A stretch of DNA of 64,000 nt from Arthrobacter sp. ISL-65 (GTDB lineage: Bacteria > Actinomycetota > Actinomycetes > Actinomycetales > Micrococcaceae): NCBI RefSeq assembly GCF_018613795.1, contig NZ_JAGGPN010000026.1, forward strand, positions 22,009-86,008, given 5' to 3'. The position numbers and the translations under genes are program-made. Positions 35,266 through 43,970 of this stretch are shown in pieces. The notes under the pieces were generated by a model. That model was not told the DNA's origin. It did no database searches and was given only the letters and a program-made list of their open reading frames with translations. Numbering within the stretch: position 1 is the stretch's first letter; every line of letters starts with the position of its first letter.

Positions 35266-36072
35266 ATGACCACGATCGCATCTGAAATTTTTCAGGGCCA
35301 CTTCACCGGCCGCCGCGCTCTCGTTACCGGAGGTGCCAGCGGCATCGGCTACGGCATCGGACAGGCCTTCGCCGAAGCCGGGGCCTCGGTGCTCCTCGTC
35401 GACCGCAGCCCCCAGGTCAGCGAATCAGCGGCAAAGCTCAGGGCGGCCGGCCTCGACGTCGACTACGCCGTCGCGGACGTCACCGACGAGGCCGAGGTCA
35501 AGGCAGCCTTCGCCAAGACCGTCCAGCTGTGGGGCGGGCTGGACATCCTCGTCAACAACGCCGGGATCATCACGATCGCGAACCTTGAAGAGCTGAGCCT
35601 GGACGAGTTCAACAAAGTCCTCGCCGTCAACACCACAGCCGTCTTTCTGTGTTGCCGGGAGGCCGCCCCCTTGCTGAAAGCCAGCGAGCATGGGGTCATC
35701 CTCAATGCTTCCAGCGGGCAGGGCCGGCAAGGGTTTATCTTCACGCCCCATTACGCGGCCAGCAAGTTCGGTGTCATCGGCCTCACCCAGTCCCTGGCCA
35801 AGGAACTGGCCCCGTCAGGTGTCCGCGTCAACAGCTACTGCCCCGGCATCGTCAAAACCGAAATGTGGGAATACAACGACCGCGAATGGGGAAGCCGCCT
35901 CGGTGACTACAAGCCCGGCGAGCTGATCCAGGAATGGATCGACGGCATCCCGCTCAAGCGTCCCGCCGAAGCAACCGACGTGGCGAACCTGCTCCTTTTC
36001 CTCGCATCGGACGCGGGCAGCTACATCACAGGACAGGCCATCAACATTGATGGCGGAATGTTCATGAACTAG
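35266..36072 (+). CDS. Short-chain dehydrogenase (polyol dehydrogenase-like)
   Basis: 268 residues. ALVTGGASGIGYGIGQAFAE is the NAD-binding motif, LVNNAGI follows, and the catalytic pair is in NASSGQGRQG and HYAASKFG. An Asp after the second strand (LLVDRS) favours NAD over NADP. The C-terminal YITGQAINIDGGMFM is the classical SDR end. In this operon it most likely oxidises a sugar alcohol to the ketose for the kinase. AACGGAG precedes the ATG at 35266. Confidence 0.88.
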   Translation: MTTIASEIFQGHFTGRRALVTGGASGIGYGIGQAFAEAGASVLLVDRSPQVSESAAKLRAAGLDVDYAVADVTDEAEVKAAFAKTVQLWGGLDILVNNAGIITIANLEELSLDEFNKVLAVNTTAVFLCCREAAPLLKASEHGVILNASSGQGRQGFIFTPHYAASKFGVIGLTQSLAKELAPSGVRVNSYCPGIVKTEMWEYNDREWGSRLGDYKPGELIQEWIDGIPLKRPAEATDVANLLLFLASDAGSYITGQAINIDGGMFMN

Positions 36073-36102
36073 GGCCAACCTCTACTGCCAACGGAGTCAA
36101 TC

Positions 36103-37116
36103 ATGAGTCAACAACTAGCCCACCGGCCCGGTGGAGCCCCCCAAGAAACCGGCGCGAAGGCGCCACTGTTCTCGCAACTGAGCGCCCGCGTGTTTTCCGG
36201 CAGCGGCGGCGCCCTGCTGGGCCTGATCGCGCTGTTCATCATCCTGAGCTTCGCGTCGCCCTTCTTCCTGACCGCCAGGAACATCATCAACATCCTGGAC
36301 CAGGTGACCGTGCTCGGCATCCTGTCCGTCGGGGCGACCGCCGTCATCATCACTGGCGGCATCGACCTGTCAGTAGGTTCCATCCTCGGACTCTCCACCA
36401 TGGTTCTGGGCTGGCTCTCCCACCAGGGAGGCTGGCCGATGTGGACCGCTATGCTGGCAGCCATCGCCGTCGGCGCCGCCGCCGGGTCACTCAACGGTCT
36501 GGGCATCACCTACGCCAACCTGCCACCGTTCATCGCGACCCTGGCAATGATGTCCATCGGCAGGGGCCTGGCGAACCTGATCACCGACGGCCAGCAGATC
36601 GTGGGATACCCGGAGTGGTTCTTCAACTTCTCGTCCGAAAGGTACCTCGGTTTCTTCTCCGTCACGCTGCTGGTGGTCCTCGCCCTGTACCTGGTGGCCT
36701 GGGCCTGGCTGAAGTACCGAGCCTCCGGACGCTCCATCTACGCCATCGGCGGCGGCGCCGAAGTCGCCCGCCTGGCCGGGATCCACGTCAAGAAGGTCAC
36801 CATCTGGGTTTACGTCGCAGCCGGCGCCCTGGCTGGCCTGGGCGGCATCGTCCTCGCCAGCCGTCTGGACTCGTCCCAGCCCAGCGCAGGCATCGGTTAT
36901 GAACTCGACGTCATCGCCGCAGTCGTCATCGGCGGCGCGAGCCTGAACGGCGGCGTGGGGCGCATCGGCGGCACCGTCATCGGCGTCCTGATCATCGGTG
37001 TGCTGCGCAACGGCCTGAACCTGCTGGGCGTCTCACCGTTCATCCAGCAGATCGTCATCGGCCTCGTCATTGCCATAGCCGTGATGGCAGACGTCCTCCG
37101 CCGCAAGCGGGCCTGA
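36103..37116 (+). CDS. ABC transporter permease, ribose (RbsC) family
   Basis: 337 residues with 8-10 hydrophobic segments. Family markers are TARNIINILDQVTVLGILSV, TGGIDLSVGSILGLSTMV and the EAA-like GGAEVARLAGIHVKKVTIWV. It would form a homodimeric channel with the RbsA-like ATPase at 38201 and take substrate from the lipoprotein at 37177. Single-permease RbsABC systems import pentoses, tetritols, pentitols or branched sugars. Confidence 0.9.
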   Translation: MSQQLAHRPGGAPQETGAKAPLFSQLSARVFSGSGGALLGLIALFIILSFASPFFLTARNIINILDQVTVLGILSVGATAVIITGGIDLSVGSILGLSTMVLGWLSHQGGWPMWTAMLAAIAVGAAAGSLNGLGITYANLPPFIATLAMMSIGRGLANLITDGQQIVGYPEWFFNFSSERYLGFFSVTLLVVLALYLVAWAWLKYRASGRSIYAIGGGAEVARLAGIHVKKVTIWVYVAAGALAGLGGIVLASRLDSSQPSAGIGYELDVIAAVVIGGASLNGGVGRIGGTVIGVLIIGVLRNGLNLLGVSPFIQQIVIGLVIAIAVMADVLRRKRA

Positions 37117-37176
37117 TCAGCCATACCCACTAACCGCTCAAGCAGTACCCACCCGAATTTATCAATGGAGATGAAC

Positions 37177-38130
37177 ATGTTCAGAAAAATTGCAGTAGCC
37201 GCGGTCGCCGTGGCGGCCACCTTTTCCCTGGCAGCCTGCGGCGGAAACGCCGGCACCGGCGGAGCCAGCGGGGAGAAGCAGAAGACCGTCGGCCTGGCGG
37301 TAGCAAACCAGCAGGCAGACTTCTTCAATCAGATCCGCCAGTCCGTCGAAGCGGCGGCCAAGGCACAAAACGTCAAGGTCGTCGTCGCCGACGCCAAGGG
37401 CGATTCCAACACCCAGGTTTCGCAGATCCAGGACTTCATCACTCAGCAGGTTGACGCGATTATCTACATCCCGGCCGGAGCCACAGCAGCAACCGTCCCG
37501 GTCCGCGCGGCCAAGTCAGCGAACATTCCCATCGTCGCTGTCGACCGCAACCCCGAAGGCGCACCAGGCGACACCTTCATTGCCACCGACAGTGTCGGGG
37601 CCGCCAAAACGCTGGGTGAATGGGTCGGAAAGCAGGTCGATGGCAAGGGACAGCTCGGCGTCATCCAGGGCCAGATCGGAACCACCCCGGAGGTCGCCCG
37701 CGACACCGGCTTCAAGGAAGCCATGAGCCAGTTCTCCGGCATCAAGGAAGTCGCCCGCCAGGCCTCGCAGCAGTGGGCCCAGGACGAGGGCTACCAGCTC
37801 GCCACGGACATGCTTCAGGCGAACCCGAGCATCAACATCTTCTTCGGCCGTGCAGACGCACTGGCCCTCGGAGCAGCACAGGCCGTCCGCAACGCCGGCG
37901 TCAAGGGCGTTACCATCGTCGGTTTCGATGGCGACAAGGCCGGCCTGGAAGCGGTGAAGAACGGCACCCTGGCCGCAACGATTACCCAGCCGACGCAGGG
38001 CATGGGCAAGCTCGCCCTTGAATCCGCAGTCAAGCTGGCAAACGGCGAAAAGGTTCCGGCCGAGCAGCTTCAGGAAGGCGTCCTCACCACCAAGGACAAC
38101 GTCGACCCCTTCATCACCAAGCACCCCTGA
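37177..38130 (+). CDS. Sugar-binding lipoprotein, ribose (RbsB) family
   Basis: 317 residues with a lipoprotein signal (MFRKIAVAAVAVAATFSLAA then Cys) and a periplasmic-binding type-1 fold: VGLAVANQQADFFNQIRQSV, AIIYIPAGATAATVPVRAAK, and VDRNPEG at the hinge. It lies between permease and ATPase genes. The ATG at 37177 has GGAG 7 bases upstream; two in-frame ATGs lie just before it. Ligand unknown; solute-binding proteins of this group for erythritol, threitol and apiose are known. Confidence 0.9.
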   Translation: MFRKIAVAAVAVAATFSLAACGGNAGTGGASGEKQKTVGLAVANQQADFFNQIRQSVEAAAKAQNVKVVVADAKGDSNTQVSQIQDFITQQVDAIIYIPAGATAATVPVRAAKSANIPIVAVDRNPEGAPGDTFIATDSVGAAKTLGEWVGKQVDGKGQLGVIQGQIGTTPEVARDTGFKEAMSQFSGIKEVARQASQQWAQDEGYQLATDMLQANPSINIFFGRADALALGAAQAVRNAGVKGVTIVGFDGDKAGLEAVKNGTLAATITQPTQGMGKLALESAVKLANGEKVPAEQLQEGVLTTKDNVDPFITKHP

Positions 38131-38200
38131 CCGTCACAGGGTGGCGCCTCCTCAGGGGCGCCGCCCGCCCGGCCGTTTCCCCTAGCCAATGGAGCTCTCA

Positions 38201-39688
38201 ATGCCTACAGCGGACACCCGTGGACTCCGCGTCCGCGGCGCCACGAAAGAATATCCCGGCACCATCGCCGTCCAGGACATTGACCTGGACATCAACCCCG
38301 GGGAAGTCGTTGCCCTGCTTGGAGAAAACGGGGCCGGCAAATCCACCCTCTCCAGCATCATCGCCGGAGTCACCCAGCCGACCACCGGCACCATGACCTG
38401 GAATGGGGAACCGTACGCACCGACATCCCCCGGGGACGCCATCGCAGCCGGGATCGGGCTGATTCACCAGGAAATGCGGCTACTGCCCGACCTCACCGTT
38501 GCCGAGAACGTCATGGTCGGACGGTGGCCCCTGCGCAACGGATTCCTCGACGCACGATCCATGCGCGAGAAAGCCAAAAACCAGCTCAAACGTCTCGGCT
38601 TCAACGGCAGCATGGACGCCAAAGTTCGGGACCTCAGCGTCGCCGGGCAGCAACAGGTCGAGATCGCCAAGGCCCTCATGCTTGACGCATCGCTACTCAT
38701 CCTCGATGAGCCCACCGCAGCACTGGGCCAGGCCGAAACCGACGCCCTGTTCGAGTGCGTCAGGGCGCTGAAGGCTGAGGGCGTGTCCTTCATCTACGTC
38801 AGCCACCGCCTGGCCGAAATTGCCCTGATCGCCGACCGCATCGTCGTGCTCAGGGACGGCAAAAAGATCACTGAACACGCCTCCGGCGAGGTCTCCCCCC
38901 ACCAGCTGGTAGAAGAAATGGTCGGCCGGCCCGTCGAACGGCTCTTCCCCGAAGTGCCCCCGCCCTCCGACAACATCGTGCTGGAAGTCAAAGACCTGCA
39001 CGACAAGGCCGGCGACTTCACCGACGTATCCTTCACCGTCCGTGCCGGAGAAATCTTCGGCATCGCAGGCATCGTGGGAGCCGGACGCACCGAACTCGTC
39101 CGCGCCATAGCCGGCGCCGAGCACCGGCTGGGCACAGTTGTCGTGGACGGGAAAGACCTGAAACCACACGACCCGATGGCTGCCATCAAAGCCGGCGTCG
39201 TGCTCATCCCCGAGGACCGCAAGCAGCAAGGCCTGGTCGTCAGCGACACCATCGAGAACAACATCGCCCTCCCCAACATGGGAAAGGTCAGCTCATCGGG
39301 CTGGATCGCACCGTCCAAAGTCCGAAGCTTCGCCTCCACTGTGGCCAAGGGCATCGGAATGAAGGGCAACGTGGCGCTGCCTGTGTCCTCCCTCTCTGGC
39401 GGCAACCAGCAAAAAGTCGTGATCGGCAAATGGCTGCAGCGCGACCCGCGCCTGATCATCCTCGACGAACCCACCCGGGGCATCGACGTCGGCGCGCGCG
39501 CCTCAATCTACGAAGTCGTAGCCGACCTGGCCCGCAATGGTAACGCTGTCATTGTGGTCAGCTCCGACCTCGAGGAAGTGCTGGGCCTCGCCCACCGTGT
39601 CATGGTCCTGGCCCGCGGACGAAACCAGGGAATCCTGGACGCCGCCGAAGCCACCCCAGCCAAAGTCATGTCACTGGCCACACTCTAG
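38201..39688 (+). CDS. ABC transporter ATPase, ribose (RbsA) family, tandem domains
   Basis: 495 residues with two ATPase domains. The first has GENGAGKSTLSSIIAG, the signature LSVAGQQQVEIAKAL and LLILDEPTAAL. The second has a degenerate Walker A (IVGAGRTELVRAIAGAE), LSGGNQQKVVIGKWLQ and LIILDEPTRGIDVGA. This is the normal RbsA pattern. The ATG at 38201 follows GGAG; an earlier in-frame ATG has no ribosome site. It powers the importer with the preceding permease and lipoprotein. Confidence 0.9.
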   Translation: MPTADTRGLRVRGATKEYPGTIAVQDIDLDINPGEVVALLGENGAGKSTLSSIIAGVTQPTTGTMTWNGEPYAPTSPGDAIAAGIGLIHQEMRLLPDLTVAENVMVGRWPLRNGFLDARSMREKAKNQLKRLGFNGSMDAKVRDLSVAGQQQVEIAKALMLDASLLILDEPTAALGQAETDALFECVRALKAEGVSFIYVSHRLAEIALIADRIVVLRDGKKITEHASGEVSPHQLVEEMVGRPVERLFPEVPPPSDNIVLEVKDLHDKAGDFTDVSFTVRAGEIFGIAGIVGAGRTELVRAIAGAEHRLGTVVVDGKDLKPHDPMAAIKAGVVLIPEDRKQQGLVVSDTIENNIALPNMGKVSSSGWIAPSKVRSFASTVAKGIGMKGNVALPVSSLSGGNQQKVVIGKWLQRDPRLIILDEPTRGIDVGARASIYEVVADLARNGNAVIVVSSDLEEVLGLAHRVMVLARGRNQGILDAAEATPAKVMSLATL

Positions 39689-39711
39689 GAGAAAGGAATT
39701 ACATGAAATAA
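39687..39711 (+). other. Two-codon mini-ORF with a strong ribosome site
   Basis: AGGAGAAAGGA (39687-39697) is followed after 5 bases by ATG AAA TAA (39703-39711). It lies between the ATPase stop and the GTG start of the SorC-type regulator 36 bases further on. It may be a leader that sets regulator translation by re-initiation, or the damaged former start of the regulator. Confidence 0.4.
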
Positions 39712-39746
39712 TTGGACCCTTGCCTGACGAGAAGCGAAGGAACGCC

Positions 39747-40726
39747 GTGGCACCGAGAACCAGGACTTTCAACCCCGAGCAACTGGGCCTGATGGTCAAA
39801 GCCGCGCGGATGTACCACGAGCAAAACCTGAGCCAGGCGGACATCGCGGAAAAGCTCAACGTCTCCCAGTCCCGGGTCTCCCGCTGGCTGACCGACGCTG
39901 TACGTGAAGGCATCGTCCGGACCATCGTCGTCGCACCCCCGGGAACCGAATCGGACCTGGAGGACGCCGTGGCCGCCAAGTACGGCCTGTCCGCCGTCGT
40001 CATCGCCGACCTGCAAACCGACGACGAAGCAGCCATCATCCGCGGTATCGGTGCCACGGCCGCCGGCTACCTTGAAGTCACCCTCACCGGAGGCAACAGG
40101 GTCGGCTGTCGTCCTGGTCCTCGACACTGCTGGCAACGGTGGACGCGATGTCCCCACGAAACGTCAAAACCGCGGAAAGCATCGTCCAGGTCATCGGCGG
40201 AGTCGGCAATCCCGAAGTTCAGGTGCGGGCCACGCACCTTGCCGACCGGCTGGCAACAGTCACCAAAGGAACCCCCCGCTACCTGCCCGCGCCCGGCATT
40301 GTTTCCAGCCGCGGCGGCCGGGACGCCCTGCTCGAGGACCCCTTTGTCGCTGAGGTCGCCGCCGACTGGGACCGGCTGGATACGCTTTTGGTCGGCATCG
40401 GAAGCATCGAACCGTCACCGCTCCTGCGGGAGTCAGGCAATTCACTCAACGAATCCAACCTCAACGCCCTCGCCGCGTCAGGTGCGGTAGGCGATATCTG
40501 CCTGCGGTTCTTCGACAAACACGGAACACTTATCGAGTCCGACCTCAATGACCGCGTCCTGGGCATCAGCCCGGAGCAGATGCTCCGGGTCGACAGGCGC
40601 ATCGGTATCGCCGGCGGCGCCAGGAAGTACGCCGCGATACGGGCAGCCGCTGAGGGCAAATGGATCAACGTACTCATCACGGACAAAAAAACTGCGCTGA
40701 AGCTGGAGTCAGACAAAGCGCCCTAA
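39747..40726 (+). pseudogene. SorC/DeoR-type sugar-binding regulator, disrupted by a single-base frameshift
   Basis: The first 120 residues read as a SorC-family regulator: MVKAARMYHEQNLSQADIAE then KLNVSQSRVSRWLTDAVREG, and IGATAAGYLEVTLTGGNRVG. At 40106/40107 one base appears missing. Restoring it gives VGLSSWSSTLLATVDAMSPR, the expected continuation, and the frame then runs to 40726 with all later motifs (IVQVIGGVGNPEVQVR, NDRVLGISPEQML). The start is a GTG at 39747. The site has no slippery run, so programmed frameshifting is unlikely. Either a recent mutation or a sequencing error; apart from this the gene is intact. Confidence 0.8.
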
Positions 40727-40743
40727 AACTTGAAGGACAGCAA

Positions 40744-41514
40744 TTGAACCCGAAACTCAGCTTCGCCCTGGACGGCCGGACAGCCCTCGTAACCGGAGGC
40801 GGATCCGGCATCGGGCAGGCCATCGCGTACGGTATCGCGCAGCAAAGCGGCGCCATCGGCATCGTTGACCTCCCCGGCGACGGACCCGACGAAACCGTCC
40901 AGCGCATTAAAAAATCCGGAGGGCGGGCCATCTTCGTCGCAGCCGACGTGACCAAGGCCGACGAACTCGAAGAGGCCGTGGCCAAGATCGAGGCCGACCT
41001 TGGCCCCCTCACCCTGGCGGTGAACTCCGCCGGCATAGCCAACGCCGCCCCCGCCGAAGACATGCCGCTGGCACAGTGGCAAAAGGTCTACGACATCGAC
41101 GTCACCGGGGTCTTCCTCAGCTGCCAGGCCGAAGGCCGCGCCATGCTCCGGAACGGCGGCGGGTCCATCGTGAACATCGCCTCGATGTCCGGAAGCATCG
41201 TCAATCGCGGCCTGCTGCAGGCACACTACAACAGCGCCAAAGCCGCCGTCATTCACATGAGCAAGTCCCTGGCCATGGAATGGGCCGAGCGCGGCATCCG
41301 CGTCAACGCCCTCAGCCCCGGATACACCATGACCAAGATGAACTCCCGCCCCGAAATGGTCCACCAGATGCAACTCTTCGCCGACGAAACGCCGATGAAG
41401 CGAATCGCCGACCCGTCCGAAATGGCCGGACCGGCGGTGTTCCTCCTCTCGGACGCAGCATCCTTCTGTACCGGCATCGACCTCCTCGTCGACGGCGGCT
41501 TTTGCGCCCAATAA
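40744..41514 (+). CDS. Short-chain dehydrogenase, second of the operon
   Basis: 256 residues. ALVTGGGSGIGQAIAYGIAQ, IGIVDLPGDG (Asp, NAD-preferring), NSAGIAN (the NNAG equivalent with Ser), and the catalytic IASMSGSIVN with HYNSAKAAV. The start is a TTG at 40744 with GAAGGA upstream. It is distinct from the SDR at 35266, so the pathway may oxidise two intermediates or handle two stereoisomers. Tetritol pathways use several SDRs in this way. End of the plus-strand operon; ribB follows convergently. Confidence 0.87.
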   Translation: MNPKLSFALDGRTALVTGGGSGIGQAIAYGIAQQSGAIGIVDLPGDGPDETVQRIKKSGGRAIFVAADVTKADELEEAVAKIEADLGPLTLAVNSAGIANAAPAEDMPLAQWQKVYDIDVTGVFLSCQAEGRAMLRNGGGSIVNIASMSGSIVNRGLLQAHYNSAKAAVIHMSKSLAMEWAERGIRVNALSPGYTMTKMNSRPEMVHQMQLFADETPMKRIADPSEMAGPAVFLLSDAASFCTGIDLLVDGGFCAQ

Positions 41515-41538
41515 ACCTCTTGCCGGTGCCGCCCTGGG

Positions 41539-42144
41539 TCAGCTCTCCAGGGCGGCAACCAGCTGGGCGATGCTGATCACGGGCAGTCCCTTTTCGTGCC
41601 CCAGTTCCAGCAGGCCCGGAAGCCTCATCATTTCACCGTCATCGGCGACGACTTCGGCGATGACACCAACTGGGGCGAGACCGGCAAGCTTCAGCAGGTC
41701 CACGGCAGCCTCGGTGTGGCCTGGACGTTGCCGCACTCCCCCATCAACTGCACGCAGGGGGAGCACATGGCCGGGACGGATCAGGTCTGCCGGACCGGAG
41801 GAAGGATCGGCAAGAACCCGGAGTGTCCGGGCCCTGTCGGTCGCGCTGATACCGGTCGTTGACTGGCCCGCAGCGTCCACAGTGATCGTGTAGGCGGTGC
41901 GGAGGGAGTCCTTGTTGTCCTCGGTCATCAGCGGCAGCTCCAAAGCATCTGCCAGTCCATTGGTCATCGGGGCGCACACGAAACCGCTGGAAACCCGGAT
42001 AATCCAGGCCAGCCACTCCGGCGTGGCATGCTCGGCGGCCATGATGATGTCGCCCTCGTTCTCGCGGTCCTCATCATCCACAGCGATGATCGGCTTTCCA
42101 GCTTTAAGGGCAGCGACTGCCTCCTCGATGTGAGCAAGTGCCAT
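41539..42144 (-). CDS. ribB: 3,4-dihydroxy-2-butanone 4-phosphate synthase, stand-alone RibB
   Basis: 201 residues, only the DHBP synthase domain; no GTP cyclohydrolase II domain follows, unlike the usual fused RibBA of actinobacteria. Active-site motifs are complete: VDDEDRENEGDIIMAAEHA, TGISATDRART, RPGHVLPLRA and GHTEAAVDLLKLAGL. The enzyme turns ribulose 5-phosphate into the C4 unit that RibH uses. The ATG at 42144 has AGGAAA upstream. Ribulose 5-phosphate is also the RpiB product encoded at the other end of this locus. No FMN riboswitch was found upstream. Confidence 0.9.
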   Translation of the reverse strand: MALAHIEEAVAALKAGKPIIAVDDEDRENEGDIIMAAEHATPEWLAWIIRVSSGFVCAPMTNGLADALELPLMTEDNKDSLRTAYTITVDAAGQSTTGISATDRARTLRVLADPSSGPADLIRPGHVLPLRAVDGGVRQRPGHTEAAVDLLKLAGLAPVGVIAEVVADDGEMMRLPGLLELGHEKGLPVISIAQLVAALES

Positions 42145-42438
42145 GGATTTTCCTGTCTGATTGTTCCAAAACCTAGAGTTCATACTAATGCAGCAGTGAA
42201 TTGAGATTCTCTGCGGGGCGCCGGCTAACTCCTGAGGCGGCCGATTCATCCTCCCAGAACATGCAGACCGAGCCTCATCCTTCCAAACCCTGCTTCTAAA
42301 TGAGAGCACAATCTTCATGCCACCCGTAAACACACGAGCAGCCAGTAAAAAAGGCCCTACACAGCGACGGACTGTGAGCGAGTCCGCTGGCCCCGCTGCT
42401 TCCACTGCGGCACCCGAAACTCTCCGGGAGACGCGGAA

Positions 42439-42693
42439 ATGAAGCGGGCAATGCGCCAGGCGGGCAATGACGACACCTCGCACCCTGAACCACAGGACTG
42501 GACCTCGTTGCAGCCAGGCAATCTCGTCGAAGTTACGGAACACGGCGGGTACTCCTACGTGGCGCGTATCGAGACCAAGACAGAACAGTCGAACATCATC
42601 TGGATCAGGAGCTATGGCATGGGGACGCGGCATCTCCTGCACAACCTGGACGGAACACGGCTCCAGCCCACAAAACCCTTACCGCAGTCCTAG
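42439..42693 (+). CDS. Small hypothetical protein
   Basis: 84 residues. The core, LQPGNLVEVTEHGGYSYVAR then IETKTEQSNIIWIRSYGMGT, looks like a small beta-rich (SH3-like) domain. GGGAG lies upstream of the ATG. No family recognised. It lies 101 bases before tpiA on the same strand. Confidence 0.55.
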   Translation: MKRAMRQAGNDDTSHPEPQDWTSLQPGNLVEVTEHGGYSYVARIETKTEQSNIIWIRSYGMGTRHLLHNLDGTRLQPTKPLPQS

Positions 42694-42794
42694 GGCAAGC
42701 CCTTACATATTCCAGAAGCACCTTGTTGGCGCCCCATCCCGGGCCCCAGCAATAGGTCGAACTCTTAGAACACCCAGCAAATACGGAGGAATAC

Positions 42795-43607
42795 ATGAGC
42801 ACGTCCCCCAACACCATCCTTGACCGGACACCCCTCATCGCTGGCAACTGGAAAATGAATATGGACCACGTCCAGGGCACGGGCCTGCTGCAACAACTGG
42901 CAGTGTGCCTCACCGACGCAGAACACGACTACGGGAGCGTGGAAGTTGCCCTCTTTCCACCCTTCACCACCCTGAGCGTAGTGCGATCTCTCATCCAGGA
43001 TGACGGTCTGAACCTCGTCTGCGGTGGCCAGGACCTGTCCCAATTCGACGGGGGTGCCTACACCGGCGACATCAGCGGCCAACTCCTGGCCCGGCTCGGA
43101 TGCAAGTACGCGCTCGTCGGACACAGCGAACGCCGCACCATCCACGGCGAAACCGACGAAACCGTCAACGCCAAGGCAAAGGCCGCCTACCGCCACTCAC
43201 TCACACCCGTGCTGTGCGTCGGAGAGGGTTTGGACATCCGACAGGCCGGCAGGCACGTCCAGCACACCCTCACCCAACTCCGCTCCGGCATTGAAGGCCT
43301 CAACAGCGATCAGGCCGCCACTCTCGTTGTTGCCTATGAGCCTGTGTGGGCCATCGGCACCGGGGAAGTCGCCGGGCCCGAAGACGCACAGGAAATGTGC
43401 CACGCTATCCGCGCCGAACTGACCCGTCTGTTCGACACGGACGTCTCCGCCCAGGTCCGGCTCCTCTACGGCGGCTCCGTCAAAGCCAGCAACGCCGCAG
43501 CAATCATGCACCAAACCGACGTCGACGGCGTGCTGGTCGGCGGCGCAAGCCTTGACGCCACAGAATTCGCCAACATTGCAGGCTACGAACGCCAAGCAAC
43601 CCCCTGA
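42795..43607 (+). CDS. tpiA: Triosephosphate isomerase family protein
   Basis: 270 residues. All classical residues are present: Asn18 and Lys20 (AGNWKMN), His110 (LVGHSERR), Glu182 (AYEPVWAIGTG) and the phosphate-binding LLYGGSVKASNAA. It is probably an extra copy besides a housekeeping gene in the glycolytic gap-pgk-tpi cluster, which is not in this window. In tetritol catabolism TPI homologues (EryH, LerI) isomerise tetrulose phosphates. In an apulose-type transketolase route a TPI would recycle dihydroxyacetone phosphate to the acceptor glyceraldehyde 3-phosphate. The strictly conserved TPI site fits either. Confidence 0.9.
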   Translation: MSTSPNTILDRTPLIAGNWKMNMDHVQGTGLLQQLAVCLTDAEHDYGSVEVALFPPFTTLSVVRSLIQDDGLNLVCGGQDLSQFDGGAYTGDISGQLLARLGCKYALVGHSERRTIHGETDETVNAKAKAAYRHSLTPVLCVGEGLDIRQAGRHVQHTLTQLRSGIEGLNSDQAATLVVAYEPVWAIGTGEVAGPEDAQEMCHAIRAELTRLFDTDVSAQVRLLYGGSVKASNAAAIMHQTDVDGVLVGGASLDATEFANIAGYERQATP

Positions 43608-43970
43608 CGCCGGCTCCGAGCCCTTGGGGTAGTTGAGCGGCGGGCTTGCCGAAGGGCGTGCAGCAAGGTCGGCGGCTTTCCACTGGCCCTGCGTGTAGAT
43701 GCCCTGGAGTGGATGAGGGTGCGGAAAACCTCGATGCCGGGCATGATCGTGCCGTTCGCGGTCCCGTTGCCCGAGGTCGTGCGGTCAAGCACTCTGCGTC
43801 GGTCGTCGGCTCGCTGGGCGGCGTGGATGGGATGAAGCGCTCCTTGTCGGAGAGCCCCGTCCCGCCGTCGCGCCCGGCTCCTGCATGCTGATGACCATGA
43901 TGATGCTCCCTGCTGGTTTGCTGGGTGGATGCGCAGTCACCCGGGCAGGTGGTCGGTGGGTCGGAGTCCG
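43608..43970. other. Intergenic region with a possible remnant
   Basis: 363 bases without an intact gene. On the minus strand a frame near 43792-43690 reads MLDRTTSGNGTANGTIMPGI then EVFRTLIHSRAST, which is protein-like but soon turns to Arg/Pro-rich sequence. I do not recognise it. Confidence 0.3.

Noticed and set aside
40095..40120. Programmed frameshift in the SorC-type regulator
   Set aside because: There is no slippery heptamer, internal ribosome site or obvious downstream structure; a missing base is simpler.
42795..43607. TPI homologue as a non-TPI tetrulose-phosphate isomerase
   Set aside because: The active site is indistinguishable from true triosephosphate isomerase, so a different activity is not claimed as a feature and is kept only as a hypothesis.
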